DNA from: Pseudosulfitobacter sp. DSM 107133
GTDB lineage: Bacteria; Pseudomonadota; Alphaproteobacteria; Rhodobacterales; Rhodobacteraceae
NCBI RefSeq assembly: GCF_022788695.1
Contig: NZ_CP085154.1
Coordinates: forward strand, 1,984,001 to 2,048,000
Direction: 5' to 3'
Length of the DNA: 64,000 nt
Shown here: piece by piece, positions 46,769-55,885 of the stretch
Layout: each line of letters begins with the position of its first letter
How positions within the stretch are numbered: the stretch's first letter is position 1
Position numbers and translations under genes: made by a program
The notes under the pieces: generated by a model
Database searches by the model: none
What the model was told of the DNA's origin: nothing
What the model saw: only the letters and a program-made list of their open reading frames with translations

Positions 46769-46792
46769 CAGGGCATCCCTTGGGGTGCCCTG
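46769..46792 (+). terminator. terminator after tsf
   Basis: CAGGGCATCCC pairs with GGGGTGCCCTG around a two- to three-base loop, followed by TTT. It lies 37 bases after the tsf stop. Confidence 0.7.
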
Positions 46793-46802
46793 TTTGCATT
46801 TT

Positions 46803-46861
46803 GGGGCGCTGCCCCCGCGTCTGCGACGCGCCCCCGGAGTTTATCTGGCAAGATGAAGAGC
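46803..46861. repeat. dispersed GC-rich intergenic repeat, copy 4
   Basis: GGGGCGCTGCCCCCGCG, a CGTCTGCGACG hairpin and CCCCCGGAGTTTATCTGGCA with the tail AGATGAAGAG. It matches the layout of copy 1 at 24387-24444. Confidence 0.55.
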
Positions 46862-46937
46862 CGTTCACGCATTTGTGGTCTGGGCGAATGGTTCAACCGT
46901 ACTAGGTTAAGTGCAAAGCAACCAACCGGGGATGATA

Positions 46938-47705
46938 ATGACCATGATACCGCGCAGAACCTTTCTGGCCAGCAGTGCTGCCGCCATCACCTTTTTGCCC
47001 TATGCCGCACGCGCTGCGGCCCATGCCGGGGACAGATTTTCCACCGACACTGGCGACATCACGGTTTTCCCTGTCGATCATGCGTCGTTCGTGATGACCA
47101 CACCGGCGGGCACGATCTATAATGATCCCATCGGAGATCCAGCAAATTACGCAGATTTCCCTGCCGCCGACCTGATCCTTGTCACCCATGAGCACGGTGA
47201 CCATTACAATGCCGAAACCCTGGCGGCCCTGATGGGCGAGAACACCGTTCTGGTGGTCAATCCTGCGGTTGCGGCCCTGCTGCCTGAAGATCTGGCCGGG
47301 CGGGCAACCGTGCTGGCCAATGGCGAGCAAGCGATGGCGGGCGATGTGTCTATCAACGCCATTCCGGCCTATAACACCACCGAAGAGCGCAAGAACTTCC
47401 ACCCCGAAGGACGTGACAACGGCTATGTGCTGACAATCGACGGTTTTCGCACCTATATCTCGGGTGACACCGAAGGCACGCGCGAGATGAAGGCGCTGAG
47501 CGATATTGATCTGGCCTTTGTCTGCATGAACCTGCCGTTCACAATGGATTCGGATGCGGCTGCCGAAGCCGTGGCCGCCTTCAAGCCAACCCATGTCTAT
47601 CCTTACCACTACCGTGGCCGTGACGGTGGCACACAGGACCCGGAGGCCTTTGCCGCCGCTGTGGGCGACGCGACCATCGTCAAAATGGGCAACTGGTACA
47701 GTTAA
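46938..47705 (+). CDS. MBL-fold metallohydrolase, exported (Tat-like signal)
   Basis: A protein of about 255 residues with an N-terminal RRTFLASSAAAITF signal that resembles a Tat signal ending at ARAAA. The body is the UlaG-like metallo-beta-lactamase fold with the metal motif VTHEHGDHYNAETL and a late HVYPYHYRG. The lactone, phosphodiester or other substrate is unknown. Starts at 46932, 46938 and 46944 are all possible; 46938 has the best spacing to GGGG. Confidence 0.8.
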   Translation: MTMIPRRTFLASSAAAITFLPYAARAAAHAGDRFSTDTGDITVFPVDHASFVMTTPAGTIYNDPIGDPANYADFPAADLILVTHEHGDHYNAETLAALMGENTVLVVNPAVAALLPEDLAGRATVLANGEQAMAGDVSINAIPAYNTTEERKNFHPEGRDNGYVLTIDGFRTYISGDTEGTREMKALSDIDLAFVCMNLPFTMDSDAAAEAVAAFKPTHVYPYHYRGRDGGTQDPEAFAAAVGDATIVKMGNWYS

Positions 47706-47710
47706 AAGCG

Positions 47711-47742
47711 AACGGAGCCACCCGGGCAGGAGTGGCTCCGTT
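47711..47742 (+). terminator. perfect hairpin after the MBL gene
   Basis: AACGGAGCCAC and GTGGCTCCGTT form an 11-bp perfect inverted repeat with a 10-base loop, six bases after the stop. There is no T-run, so it is a factor-dependent end or an mRNA-protecting hairpin. Confidence 0.6.
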
Positions 47743-48108
47743 CCAATGACCCCGGGTCTTGATCACGGGGATGAGACGTGACCCTGAGGTTTGGTTCCGA
47801 TCCCGAAGACTGACTATACGTCCCGGGACCGGGGTCCGGTAAGACCGGTCGGTTGGCAGGGCCCCGAAATCGCGAGGATGCCTTCCGCTGCTCCAATGGC
47901 ATAAGCCACCACTCACGGAACATCTTGATATTGACGGTTAACCTTACTTTACGAAAGTCAGGTAATCCTTACCCGATAGTCAGATTATTGCCGCCGCTCG
48001 GGAAGGGGAAAGAACAATCTGTCGCGTCACGGGTGACGATTCTTGCAGATGTTACGCGAAATTTCTGTGAAAGGGCGCAGCACAACGGTGCCGGCGCCTT
48101 GTTCGGCC
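47743..48108. other. gene-free stretch before the LuxR-type gene end
   Basis: The MBL and LuxR-type genes converge here. No supported gene is seen. The region holds GC-rich palindromic pieces (CCCGGGACCGGGG near 47822, GGTAAGACCGGTCGG near 47838) and TTAA-N7-TTAC at 47938-47952, a weak CtrA-like pattern. Confidence 0.4.
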
Positions 48109-48870
48109 CTAGGCTTCGAGAATGAACATCTGGTTGGCAAAGGCCGCCTTGAGCACCGCCTGCGCAGTGGTTTCAACCGCCAGCGCCTCGCGCGCCAGGC
48201 GCAGATGCTTTTCCACGGTGGCCGAGGTCAGGCCCATCAGCACGGCGATGTCCTGCATGGTCTTGCCGTCACCCACCCATTCCAATGCCTCGCGCTGACG
48301 CTTGGTCAGGCCGCGATTGGGACCGGCATAGGGCAGCGTCAGAATCTTGAGGTGGGCCACATTGTTCATCAAATGAATGTCACGGCCATGTTCGGCCCAG
48401 ACCGCGTCGATCTCGTCCTGGGTCAGGCCCTTGCGTGCGGTCAAGGCAATTGCGCCCTTGGACCGTGCCGAGACCGACTTGAAACTGATGGTGTAGCCGA
48501 CGGTGACGCCCATCTTCTTGTTAAATTCCATCACCCGCGCTTCGGCAGGGGTCAGGGTTTGGGTCTCGACCATCTGGCCCAGAATGCGCCAGCTGCCCGC
48601 ACCTTCGTTGTTCAGCGCCCAACTGACCATGGGAGCATGGACATAGTGCTGCTCGCCCATGAACACGTCGGTATAGGATTTGTCATGGTTCGTCAGAATG
48701 ATGAAATCTTCGGGGTCGCCCAGGTTGTTGCCGGACCGATAGCGGGTAAACCCATAGATCAGACGATCGAACCCGTAGCTGGCCATCTTGTCGGTATGGG
48801 CATCCCACAGTTCTTCCATGGTCTGGCAATTGGACAACCCGTGCAGATAGGCGCGCATACCGTCACTCAT
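48109..48870 (-). CDS. LuxR family transcriptional regulator with autoinducer-binding-like domain
   Basis: A 253-residue regulator. The N-terminal part resembles the acyl-homoserine-lactone binding domain (MASYGFDRLIYGFTRYR, then the HAPMVSWALNNEGAGSW region). The C-terminal LuxR helix-turn-helix reads LTKRQREALEWVGDGKTMQD and SATVEKHLRLAREAL. No luxI gene is in the window, so it is a solo type or answers a synthase elsewhere. Its ATG overlaps the aroQ stop by four bases, so it is translationally coupled to a shikimate-pathway gene. Confidence 0.85.
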   Translation of the reverse strand: MSDGMRAYLHGLSNCQTMEELWDAHTDKMASYGFDRLIYGFTRYRSGNNLGDPEDFIILTNHDKSYTDVFMGEQHYVHAPMVSWALNNEGAGSWRILGQMVETQTLTPAEARVMEFNKKMGVTVGYTISFKSVSARSKGAIALTARKGLTQDEIDAVWAEHGRDIHLMNNVAHLKILTLPYAGPNRGLTKRQREALEWVGDGKTMQDIAVLMGLTSATVEKHLRLAREALAVETTAQAVLKAAFANQMFILEA

Positions 48871-49310
48871 CGTGCAGACTCCAGATGTTTGGCCAGAACC
48901 TGTATCGCCAGATCATAGCCCTGCGCGCCAAATCCAGCAATCTGGCCGAGCGCCACGGGGGCGATGTGGCTGTAATGGCGAAATGCCTCGCGGGCATGGA
49001 TGTTGGACAGATGTACTTCGACCACCGGCACTTCGACCGAGGCAATCGCATCGCGCAGCGCAACAGAGGTGTGGGTATAGGCCCCGGCGTTCAGCACGAT
49101 GCCCCCGTGGGTGCCTTTGGCGGCGTGAATTGCGTCGATCATCACGCCCTCGTGGTTGGACTGGGCGCAAACCACGTCCAGCCCCACGGCCTTACCCCAC
49201 GCGACGCACATCTCCTCGACATCTTTCAGCGTCGTGCGCCCGTAAACATCGGGCTGGCGCGTGCCCAGCAGGTTCAGGTTTGGTCCGTTGAGGACAAGAA
49301 TCGACGTCAT
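48867..49310 (-). CDS. aroQ: type II 3-dehydroquinate dehydratase
   Basis: A 147-residue dodecameric type II enzyme of the shikimate pathway. It has VLNGPNLNLLGTRQPDVYG (catalytic Tyr and Arg), SNHEGVMIDAIH, LNAGAYTHTSVALRDAI and EVHLSNIHAREAFR. It removes water from 3-dehydroquinate. It is followed by the coupled LuxR-type gene. Confidence 0.95.
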   Translation of the reverse strand: MTSILVLNGPNLNLLGTRQPDVYGRTTLKDVEEMCVAWGKAVGLDVVCAQSNHEGVMIDAIHAAKGTHGGIVLNAGAYTHTSVALRDAIASVEVPVVEVHLSNIHAREAFRHYSHIAPVALGQIAGFGAQGYDLAIQVLAKHLESAR

Positions 49311-49388
49311 ACCATCTCTCTTGCAAATTCAACGCACAGTTAGCCGCACAGCGCCCTTGGTGTCCAGCGCAGTGCGGCGCTTTGTCTG

Positions 49389-49865
49389 TCAGTTTGCAGG
49401 GCCAAATACTGCCAATCCCAGCCATTCGGCGATCAGGGCAGGGGTTTCTTCGCCCTCGATCTCGATCGTCAGGCCGGTTTCACGCAGCAAATCAGTGGCG
49501 TTGCGCTGCTTGACCGAGTTGATGACAAACCGCCCCCGCACCCGCGCGCCAGCCTTGACCGGGTTCAGGAACCGCAGTTTGTTGAACCCATAGTTGATGC
49601 CCATCACCTGACCATCGGCCATGGCAAAACAGTCATAGGCAAAGCGGCTGGCGAGGCTAAGTGTCAAAAACCCGTGGGCGATAGATCCGCCAAAGGGTGT
49701 TTCGCGGGCGGCACGTTCGGGATCAATGTGGATCCACTGCTGGTCTTGTGTGGTCTCGGCAAAACTGTCGATCATCGCCTGATCGACGGTGATCCAGTTG
49801 GATGTGCCGACCTCCTGGCCGATCAGCCCCTCAAGACGGGCTACTTCTGTTTCGATTGGTGTCAT
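49389..49865 (-). CDS. MaoC family dehydratase
   Basis: A 158-residue hotdog-fold protein with the hydratase motif (SFAETTQDQQWIHIDPERA, then TPFGGSIAHGFLTLSL). Such proteins are (R)-specific enoyl-CoA hydratases. It fits the neighbouring acyl-CoA catabolic island. It lies 26 bases after the oxidoreductase gene on the same strand. Confidence 0.9.
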   Translation of the reverse strand: MTPIETEVARLEGLIGQEVGTSNWITVDQAMIDSFAETTQDQQWIHIDPERAARETPFGGSIAHGFLTLSLASRFAYDCFAMADGQVMGINYGFNKLRFLNPVKAGARVRGRFVINSVKQRNATDLLRETGLTIEIEGEETPALIAEWLGLAVFGPAN

Positions 49866-49891
49866 GTTCTTCTCCCTAAAAATCTATGCAA

Positions 49892-50896
49892 TCACGCAGG
49901 GTCGGCGGCGACGCGCACCATGCGTTTGCCTTTGTTGTCGCCCGCCAGCAGGCCGATCAGCGCTTTGGGTGCGTTTTCCAGCCCTTCGACCACATCTTCT
50001 GTCACCTTGACCTGACCGCTGCGCACCCATGTTTGCAGGGCGCGGATGGCCTTGGCATCGTCATCGGCAAAATCCATCACGATAAAGCCTTCCATACGCA
50101 GCCGTTTGACCACGACCAGACCGGGCAGGTTGCGCGGGCCGGTGGGGGATTTGGTGTCATACTGGCTGATGGCGCCACAGCAAGCGATGCGGCCCTTGTC
50201 GTTCATCAAGGCCAATACCGTTTCCAGCACGGTGCCGCCGACGTTGTCGAAATAGACGTCCACGCCGACAGGGCATTCCGCACGCAGCGCCTTGAACAGC
50301 CCTGCCTCGCGGTAATCGACGCAGGCGTCAAAGCCCAACTCGTCCACCACCCATTTGCATTTCTCAGGCCCGCCGGCGATGCCCACGACGCGGCAACCCA
50401 AGGCCTTGCCGATCTGACCGACAAAGCCGCCGACCGATCCAGCCGCCGCAGAAACGACAATCGTTTCGCCCGCCATCGGTTTGCCGACGCTGACCAGCCC
50501 GTGAAAGGCTGTCTTGCCTGCTATGCCAAACACGCTGATCAGATGGCTTAGCTGGTCGACCTTTGGCAGCTTCTGCACCTTGTGGGCAGGGCGCACAACA
50601 TAGTCTGCCCAAACCGATTCAGCGGCAACAATGTCTCCGACCGCCACGCGGGAAGAATTGGATTCGACCACTTCGCAGATCGAATAGGTGGCCATCACAT
50701 CGCCCGCCTTGACCGCATCGCGGTAGGTCGCGCCCTGCATCCAGCTGCGGTTGGCAGCGTCGATCGACATCAGGATGGTCTTCAACAGCACTTCGCCGTC
50801 GCCTGCGGCGGGCATGGGCGTCTCTTGCAGGGCAAAGTTGTCCTCGGTCAACGTGCCGTCGGGCAGCGTTTGCACGACAATCTGTCGGTTGTTCAT
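49892..50896 (-). CDS. NADP-dependent oxidoreductase (MDR superfamily, CurA-like)
   Basis: A 334-residue zinc-free medium-chain reductase: LSHLISVFGIAGKTAFHGL, the nucleotide loop VVSAAAGSVGGFVGQIGKAL and VDVYFDNVGGTVLETVLALM. This is the leukotriene B4 dehydrogenase/CurA group, which reduces enone double bonds. The start is ATG 50896 (MNNRQIVVQ); seven extra upstream residues are less likely. It is divergent from a histidine phosphatase gene. Confidence 0.88.
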   Translation of the reverse strand: MNNRQIVVQTLPDGTLTEDNFALQETPMPAAGDGEVLLKTILMSIDAANRSWMQGATYRDAVKAGDVMATYSICEVVESNSSRVAVGDIVAAESVWADYVVRPAHKVQKLPKVDQLSHLISVFGIAGKTAFHGLVSVGKPMAGETIVVSAAAGSVGGFVGQIGKALGCRVVGIAGGPEKCKWVVDELGFDACVDYREAGLFKALRAECPVGVDVYFDNVGGTVLETVLALMNDKGRIACCGAISQYDTKSPTGPRNLPGLVVVKRLRMEGFIVMDFADDDAKAIRALQTWVRSGQVKVTEDVVEGLENAPKALIGLLAGDNKGKRMVRVAADPA

Positions 50897-50940
50897 TGTC
50901 AGCGTTCCTTTTATCAAACGTGAAAAGAGAAAGGTTTGTC

Positions 50941-51603
50941 ATGTCCCGTGAATTCCGCCAGCCCGTCTATGCGCCGCCCAAAGGGTCCACCGACCTTCTG
51001 TTGATCCGTCACGGTGAAAGCGCGCCGGCACGCGAGGGCGTGCATTTCGACACGGTCGACGGGCACGGCGATCCGCATCTGCATCCGCAAGGGCACAAAC
51101 AGGCCGAGCGTGTGGGTGCGCGGCTGAAGAACAACGCGATCAGCGCGATCTATGTGACCAAGCTGACGCGCACCCAACAGACGGCGGCACCGCTGGTGCA
51201 GCATCTGGGACTGACGCCGCAGCAAAACCCCGACCTGCACGAGGTGCACCTGGGCGACTGGGACGGCGGTCTGTACCGCGTCAAGGCCGCTGCAAACGAT
51301 CCGGTTTACCGTCGCGCGATGGAGGCGCAGGACTGGGGCCTGATCCCAAATGCCGAAACCCGCGATGCGTTCTTTGAACGGGTGACGCGCGGGTTGATGG
51401 CCATTGCCGCCGATCACATTGACGAACAGGTTGCCGTGTTCGTGCACGGCGGTGTCATCGCGGCCGCGCTGGCCGTGGCCACGCGGTCCGAACCCTTTGC
51501 CTTTCTGGGGGCCGCGAACGGGTCGATCAGCCGCCTTGTGATCCAAGGCGACCGAATGACCATTCGCGGGTTCAACGATACATCGCATCTGGATGGCCTT
51601 TGA
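50941..51603 (+). CDS. histidine phosphatase family protein (first copy)
   Basis: A 220-residue phosphoglycerate-mutase-like protein: LLLIRHGESAPAREGV with the catalytic RHG, a middle THLTRTQQTAA-like block (TKLTRTQQTAAPLVQHLG) and FVHGGVIAAAL with the second His. Substrate unknown. It is convergent with the quinone oxidoreductase-like gene. Confidence 0.85.
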   Translation: MSREFRQPVYAPPKGSTDLLLIRHGESAPAREGVHFDTVDGHGDPHLHPQGHKQAERVGARLKNNAISAIYVTKLTRTQQTAAPLVQHLGLTPQQNPDLHEVHLGDWDGGLYRVKAAANDPVYRRAMEAQDWGLIPNAETRDAFFERVTRGLMAIAADHIDEQVAVFVHGGVIAAALAVATRSEPFAFLGAANGSISRLVIQGDRMTIRGFNDTSHLDGL

Positions 51604-51612
51604 TTTCAAAGG

Positions 51613-52608
51613 TCATTCGACCTTAAGCACCACCTTGCCCTGCACCTTGCGGTCCTGAATGTACTCCAGCGCCTTGCCCGCCTCTTGCAGCGGGAACGTG
51701 GCGTCGATGCGCGGCTTGATCTTGCCCGCGGCGTAGAGCGTGAACAGGTCCTGCATGTTTTCCATGTGGCCCTTGGGGTCCTGACGGGTCGACGCGCCCC
51801 AGAACACGCCGACGATCTGGCATGATTTCAGCAAGGTCAGGTTCAACGGAATCTTGGGAATGCCGGCAGGGAACCCCACCACGAGAAAGCGACCGGCCCA
51901 GCCCATCGCGCGAATGACCGGCTCGGCATAGTTGCCGCCCACGGCGTCATAGGCCACATCGATGCCTTTCGGGCCGACCAGATCCTTGATTTCCTTGGAA
52001 AACGCACGCTGCGCGTCCTTGTCCATGTCGCGGGTGTAGACCAGCGTTTCATCCGCGCCGACCGCGCGGCAGAACTGCGCCTTTTCCTCGGAAGACACAG
52101 CGGCAATCACGCGCGCGCCTGCCGCCTTGCCAAGCTCGATCGCAGCAACACCAACGCCGCCGGCAGCGCCCAGAATAAACAGCGTCTCGCCCGGCTGGAT
52201 GTTGGCGCGGTCCTTCAGCGCGTGGTGCGAGGTGCCATAGGTCAGCACCAGACAGGCCGCATCTTCGAACGGCATATCGTCAGGCATTTTCAGACAGGCC
52301 GCCGCAGGGGCGCACAGCTGCGTGGCAAAGCCACCGAAACCGGTCATCGCGATCACCTTGTCGCCGACCGCAAAGCCAGAAACCCCTTCGCCCAGTTCCT
52401 CGACCACGCCCGACACTTCACCGCCGGGGGCAAAGGGGCGTTCCGGCTTCATCTGATACATGTCGCGGATGATCAGTGTGTCGGGAAAGTTCACACCCGC
52501 CGCCTTGACCGCAATCCGCACCTCGCCCTTGGCGGGCTTTGGATCCGGCATTTCGGTCAGTTCCAAGGTTTCCGGTCCGCCCACGGCGGTGCTCAACATT
52601 GCTTTCAT
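51613..52608 (-). CDS. NADPH:quinone oxidoreductase family protein
   Basis: A 331-residue zinc-free MDR protein. It has AVKAAGVNFPDTLIIRDMYQ, APGGEVSGVVEELGEGV and the nucleotide loop LFILGAAGGVGVAAIELGK. The start is ATG 52608 (MKAMLSTAVGGPETLEL); the longer frame covers the promoter. It is divergent from the acyl-CoA dehydrogenase operon and shares the operator region with it. Confidence 0.88.
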   Translation of the reverse strand: MKAMLSTAVGGPETLELTEMPDPKPAKGEVRIAVKAAGVNFPDTLIIRDMYQMKPERPFAPGGEVSGVVEELGEGVSGFAVGDKVIAMTGFGGFATQLCAPAAACLKMPDDMPFEDAACLVLTYGTSHHALKDRANIQPGETLFILGAAGGVGVAAIELGKAAGARVIAAVSSEEKAQFCRAVGADETLVYTRDMDKDAQRAFSKEIKDLVGPKGIDVAYDAVGGNYAEPVIRAMGWAGRFLVVGFPAGIPKIPLNLTLLKSCQIVGVFWGASTRQDPKGHMENMQDLFTLYAAGKIKPRIDATFPLQEAGKALEYIQDRKVQGKVVLKVE

Positions 52609-52704
52609 AACGGGTTCCCCTCCATAATCTGTGACGCAACGGCACGACTGGCCACAGCATCTTGTCATGCGCAATCCTGCCTGCCACACCTTGTCAGCGC
52701 AATT

Positions 52705-52730
52705 GCGAAATGCAATTTTGCATTGCGGAA
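52705..52730. promoter_or_regulatory. candidate IclR operator, site 1
   Basis: This is a 26-base sequence with an inverted repeat (CGAAATGCA, ATTT, TGCATTGCG). It is located between the divergent oxidoreductase and acyl-CoA dehydrogenase genes. It equals 61702-61727 at 23 of 26 positions, sharing GCGAAAT, CAATTTTGCA and GCGGAA. The IclR gene closing the island is the natural candidate regulator. Confidence 0.65.
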
Positions 52731-52763
52731 CGTAACGGCACTGCTGCATCGGGGAGGATGAGC

Positions 52764-53930
52764 ATGAGCGATGACGCACTGAACGCATTCCGGGCGGAGG
52801 TCCGGACATGGCTGGAGGAGAACTGCCCCCAAGAGATGCGCGACGGCGCGTCCGGTGAGGATGCAATCGTCTGGGGCGGACGCAACTGGAAATTCAAGAG
52901 CGACGCGCAAAAGCTGTGGCTGGAACGGATGGCGTCCAAGGGCTGGACCGTGCCAACCTGGCCGGTGGAATATGGCGGCGCAGGCTTGGACCGCGCCCAC
53001 CACAAGATCCTTCTGGACGAAATGCGCAAGATGGGCGCACGCGTGCCGCTGCAAAGCTTTGGCATCTGGATGCTGGGGCCTGCGCTGCTCGCGTTCGGTT
53101 CGCACGAACAGAAACTGCAATACCTGCCGCCCATCGCGCGCGGCGAAGTGCGCTGGTGTCAGGGCTATTCCGAACCGGGAGCGGGATCGGATCTGGCAAG
53201 CGTGCAGACCAAGGCCGAGAGCGACGGTGACCACTATATCGTCAACGGCCAGAAAATCTGGACCTCCTACGCCGACAAGGCCGATTGCATCTTTGCGCTG
53301 GTGCGCACCGACCGTGACGCGCCGAAACATCTGGGCATCACGTTCCTGCTGATCGACATGGAAACGCCCGGCGTGACCACCAAGCCGATCCGCCTGATCT
53401 CGGGCAAGTCGCCGTTCTGCGAGACCTTCTTTGACGACGTGCGGGTGCCCAAGGCCAATGTGGTCGGCACCGAAAACCGCGGCTGGGACGTGGCCAAACA
53501 CCTGTTGACCCACGAACGCGAGATGATCTCGGGTGGCGGGCAGGGTCTGTTGGGTGGCAGGCCGCTGGGCGCGGTGCTGAGCGAACAAGACGGCGGGCTG
53601 ACCGATCCCGTGCTGCGCGCTGAAGCGATGGCCTGCGAGATTGACGCGCTGGCCGTGGCACTGACGCTGGAACGCTACAAGGACCAGGCCGAAAGCGGTG
53701 GCGGCGTGGGCGACGCCTCGGCCATGCTGAAATACGCAGGCACCGAACTGAACAAGCGGCGGCACGAGCTGATGATGTCCGCTGGCGGTGCGGATGCGCT
53801 GATCTGGGACGGCAAACATGACGGGCTTGCCGCCGACTGGCTGCGCACCAAGGCAAACTCGATCGAAGGCGGCACATCCGAGGTGATGCTGTCCATTATT
53901 TCCCGTCGTGTATTGGGGCTGCCGGCATGA
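52764..53930 (+). CDS. acyl-CoA dehydrogenase, first of a pair
   Basis: A 388-residue flavoprotein: WCQGYSEPGAGSDLASVQTK, IVNGQKIWTSYADKAD, LTHEREMISGG and the C-terminal IEGGTSEVMLSIISRRVLG. The start is ATG 52764, seven bases after GGGGAGG. An ATG at 52758 is too close to that site. It overlaps the next dehydrogenase gene by four bases, as in heteromeric acyl-CoA dehydrogenases. Confidence 0.92.
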   Translation: MSDDALNAFRAEVRTWLEENCPQEMRDGASGEDAIVWGGRNWKFKSDAQKLWLERMASKGWTVPTWPVEYGGAGLDRAHHKILLDEMRKMGARVPLQSFGIWMLGPALLAFGSHEQKLQYLPPIARGEVRWCQGYSEPGAGSDLASVQTKAESDGDHYIVNGQKIWTSYADKADCIFALVRTDRDAPKHLGITFLLIDMETPGVTTKPIRLISGKSPFCETFFDDVRVPKANVVGTENRGWDVAKHLLTHEREMISGGGQGLLGGRPLGAVLSEQDGGLTDPVLRAEAMACEIDALAVALTLERYKDQAESGGGVGDASAMLKYAGTELNKRRHELMMSAGGADALIWDGKHDGLAADWLRTKANSIEGGTSEVMLSIISRRVLGLPA

Positions 53931-55042
53931 GCACACTTTTGTTGACCGAAGACGAAACCATGCTGCAAGACGCCGCGCGCGGCTTTCTGGACGGCGCGGC
54001 CCCCGTGTCGCATTTCCGCAAGCTGCGCGATGCGGGGCAGACACATGATGCAAAGCTGTGGGCCGAGATGGCGCAGATGGGTTGGACCGGCGTGCTGGTC
54101 CCCGAGGATGCGGGCGGGTCCGACATGGGCCATGCCGCCGCGGCCGTTCTGGCGGGCGAGCTGGGCAAGACCTTGGTAACCTCTCCCTTTATCTCTACCG
54201 CCGTGATCGCCGCGACGGCGCTGCGACAGGTGGCGACGGATCGAGCACGCGATGCCCTGGCTGCCATCGCGGATGGCAGCGTGATTTACGGGTTGGCCGT
54301 GGACGAGGGGGCGAAACATGACCCCGATGCCACGCAGCTTGAAGCCAAGGCCGACGGCAACGGGTTTCGCCTGTCCGGCACCAAGGGCTTTGTCGTCGAC
54401 GGCAGCAATGCTGACCGTCTGCTGGTTCTGGCAAAAACAGACGCCGGCCTGACCCTGTTCGACCTGCCTGCCGACCGCGAGGGGATCACCCGCACGGGCC
54501 AGAACATGGTCGATGCCCGCGACGCGGCGCAGGTGACCTTTGATAACGTGCAAGCCACGGGCGATGATGTGTTGGGATCGGTCGATGACGCCATGACCGT
54601 GCTGAAACCGGCGTTGGAAGCCGGTCAGGCGGCGCTGTCGGCCGAAATGCTGGGCCTTAGTGCCGGAGCCTTTGCCATGACGGTCGGCTATCTGAAAGAG
54701 CGCAAACAGTTCGGCGTTGAGATTGGCCGCTTTCAAGCACTTCAACATCGCGCTGCACATCTTTGGTCTGAAACGGAAATCACGCTTTCAGCTGTGCGCC
54801 ATGCTGGCCGCAAACTGGACGAGGATCCCGACAACGCCACGCTGGCCGTATCGCTGGCCAAGGCCCGCGCGACACAGACCGCAAAGCTGGCCGTGATCGA
54901 AGGCGTGCAGATGCACGGCGGGATCGGCATGACCGATGATTTCGACATGGGCTTTTTCATGAAGCGCGCCCGCGTCGCAACCGAGTGGCTGGGCGACTAC
55001 GGCTATCACGCCGCAAAGGTCGCCGCTGCGCGCGGTTTTTAA
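53927..55042 (+). CDS. acyl-CoA dehydrogenase, second of a pair
   Basis: A 371-residue paralogue of the preceding protein with a more divergent core: MGWTGVLVPEDAGGSDMGHA, GFRLSGTKGFVVDGSNADR, YLKERKQFGVEIGRFQALQH and GVQMHGGIGMTDDFDMGFF. In known alpha2beta2 acyl-CoA dehydrogenases (for example of sterol side chains) one subunit of this kind completes the active site. Tight coupling to the first gene supports a heteromer. Confidence 0.9.
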   Translation: MSTLLLTEDETMLQDAARGFLDGAAPVSHFRKLRDAGQTHDAKLWAEMAQMGWTGVLVPEDAGGSDMGHAAAAVLAGELGKTLVTSPFISTAVIAATALRQVATDRARDALAAIADGSVIYGLAVDEGAKHDPDATQLEAKADGNGFRLSGTKGFVVDGSNADRLLVLAKTDAGLTLFDLPADREGITRTGQNMVDARDAAQVTFDNVQATGDDVLGSVDDAMTVLKPALEAGQAALSAEMLGLSAGAFAMTVGYLKERKQFGVEIGRFQALQHRAAHLWSETEITLSAVRHAGRKLDEDPDNATLAVSLAKARATQTAKLAVIEGVQMHGGIGMTDDFDMGFFMKRARVATEWLGDYGYHAAKVAAARGF

Positions 55043-55057
55043 GGTAAAGGAAGAACT

Positions 55058-55882
55058 ATGACACCGAATGATCTGTTTTCATTGAAGGGTAAGGTCACAC
55101 TGGTGACCGGGGGTGCCACCGGCATTGGCCGTATGGCAACCACCGGGCTGATGCAGGCTGGCGCACATGTGCTGATCGCCTCACGCAAGGCCGACGCCTG
55201 TATTGCCGTTGCGGATGAGCTGAACCAGATGGACGCCCCCGGCAGTGTCGAGGGTTTCGCAGGCGATGTCGGCACCGAGGAAGGGGTCGCAGCACTGACC
55301 AAGGCCGTACAGGAACGCACCGACAAGCTTCACATCCTGATGAACAACGCGGGCGTCAGCTGGGGCGCGCCGATGGGGCAGTTCCCCTTTGATGCCTGGG
55401 CCAAGGTGATGAACGTCAACAACGCAGGCATGTTCAGCCTGACACAATCGCTGCTGCCGATGCTGATCGCCTCGTCCAACGCCGATGATCCGGCGCGTGT
55501 GGTCAACGTGGGCTCGGTCATGGGCGATGCGCCTCTGGGCGACGGGGCCTACAGCTATGCCGCGTCGAAGGCTGCGGTGCACCAGATCACCCGTATCATG
55601 GCCAAGGAATTGGCCAGCCACCACGTCACTGTGAACGCGCTGGCTCCCGGGCCATTTGTCAGCCGCATGACCGCCTTTGCCACCGCAGACGAAACCACCC
55701 GCTCCAAGGTCGGTGACGACGTGCCACTGGGCCGCGTGGGCCGCGAGGAGGACATCGCAGGCTGTATGCAGTTCCTGTGCGGCCGTGGCGGCAGCTATAT
55801 CACCGGTGCAATCCTGCCGGTGTCGGGCGGCATTCAGGTGATGTCCGGCCCCAATCTTTTCCGTGCTGCTCTGGAGGGCTGA
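55058..55882 (+). CDS. SDR family oxidoreductase
   Basis: A 274-residue short-chain dehydrogenase: cofactor loop LVTGGATGIGRMATTG, NNAGVSWG and the catalytic Ser/Tyr/Lys in GSVMG and AYSYAASKAAVHQ. It is probably an NAD(P)-dependent 3-hydroxyacyl-CoA or hydroxy-substrate dehydrogenase. It follows the dehydrogenase pair by 15 bases with an AAGGAAG site. Confidence 0.9.
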   Translation: MTPNDLFSLKGKVTLVTGGATGIGRMATTGLMQAGAHVLIASRKADACIAVADELNQMDAPGSVEGFAGDVGTEEGVAALTKAVQERTDKLHILMNNAGVSWGAPMGQFPFDAWAKVMNVNNAGMFSLTQSLLPMLIASSNADDPARVVNVGSVMGDAPLGDGAYSYAASKAAVHQITRIMAKELASHHVTVNALAPGPFVSRMTAFATADETTRSKVGDDVPLGRVGREEDIAGCMQFLCGRGGSYITGAILPVSGGIQVMSGPNLFRAALEG

Positions 55883-55885
55883 GAT

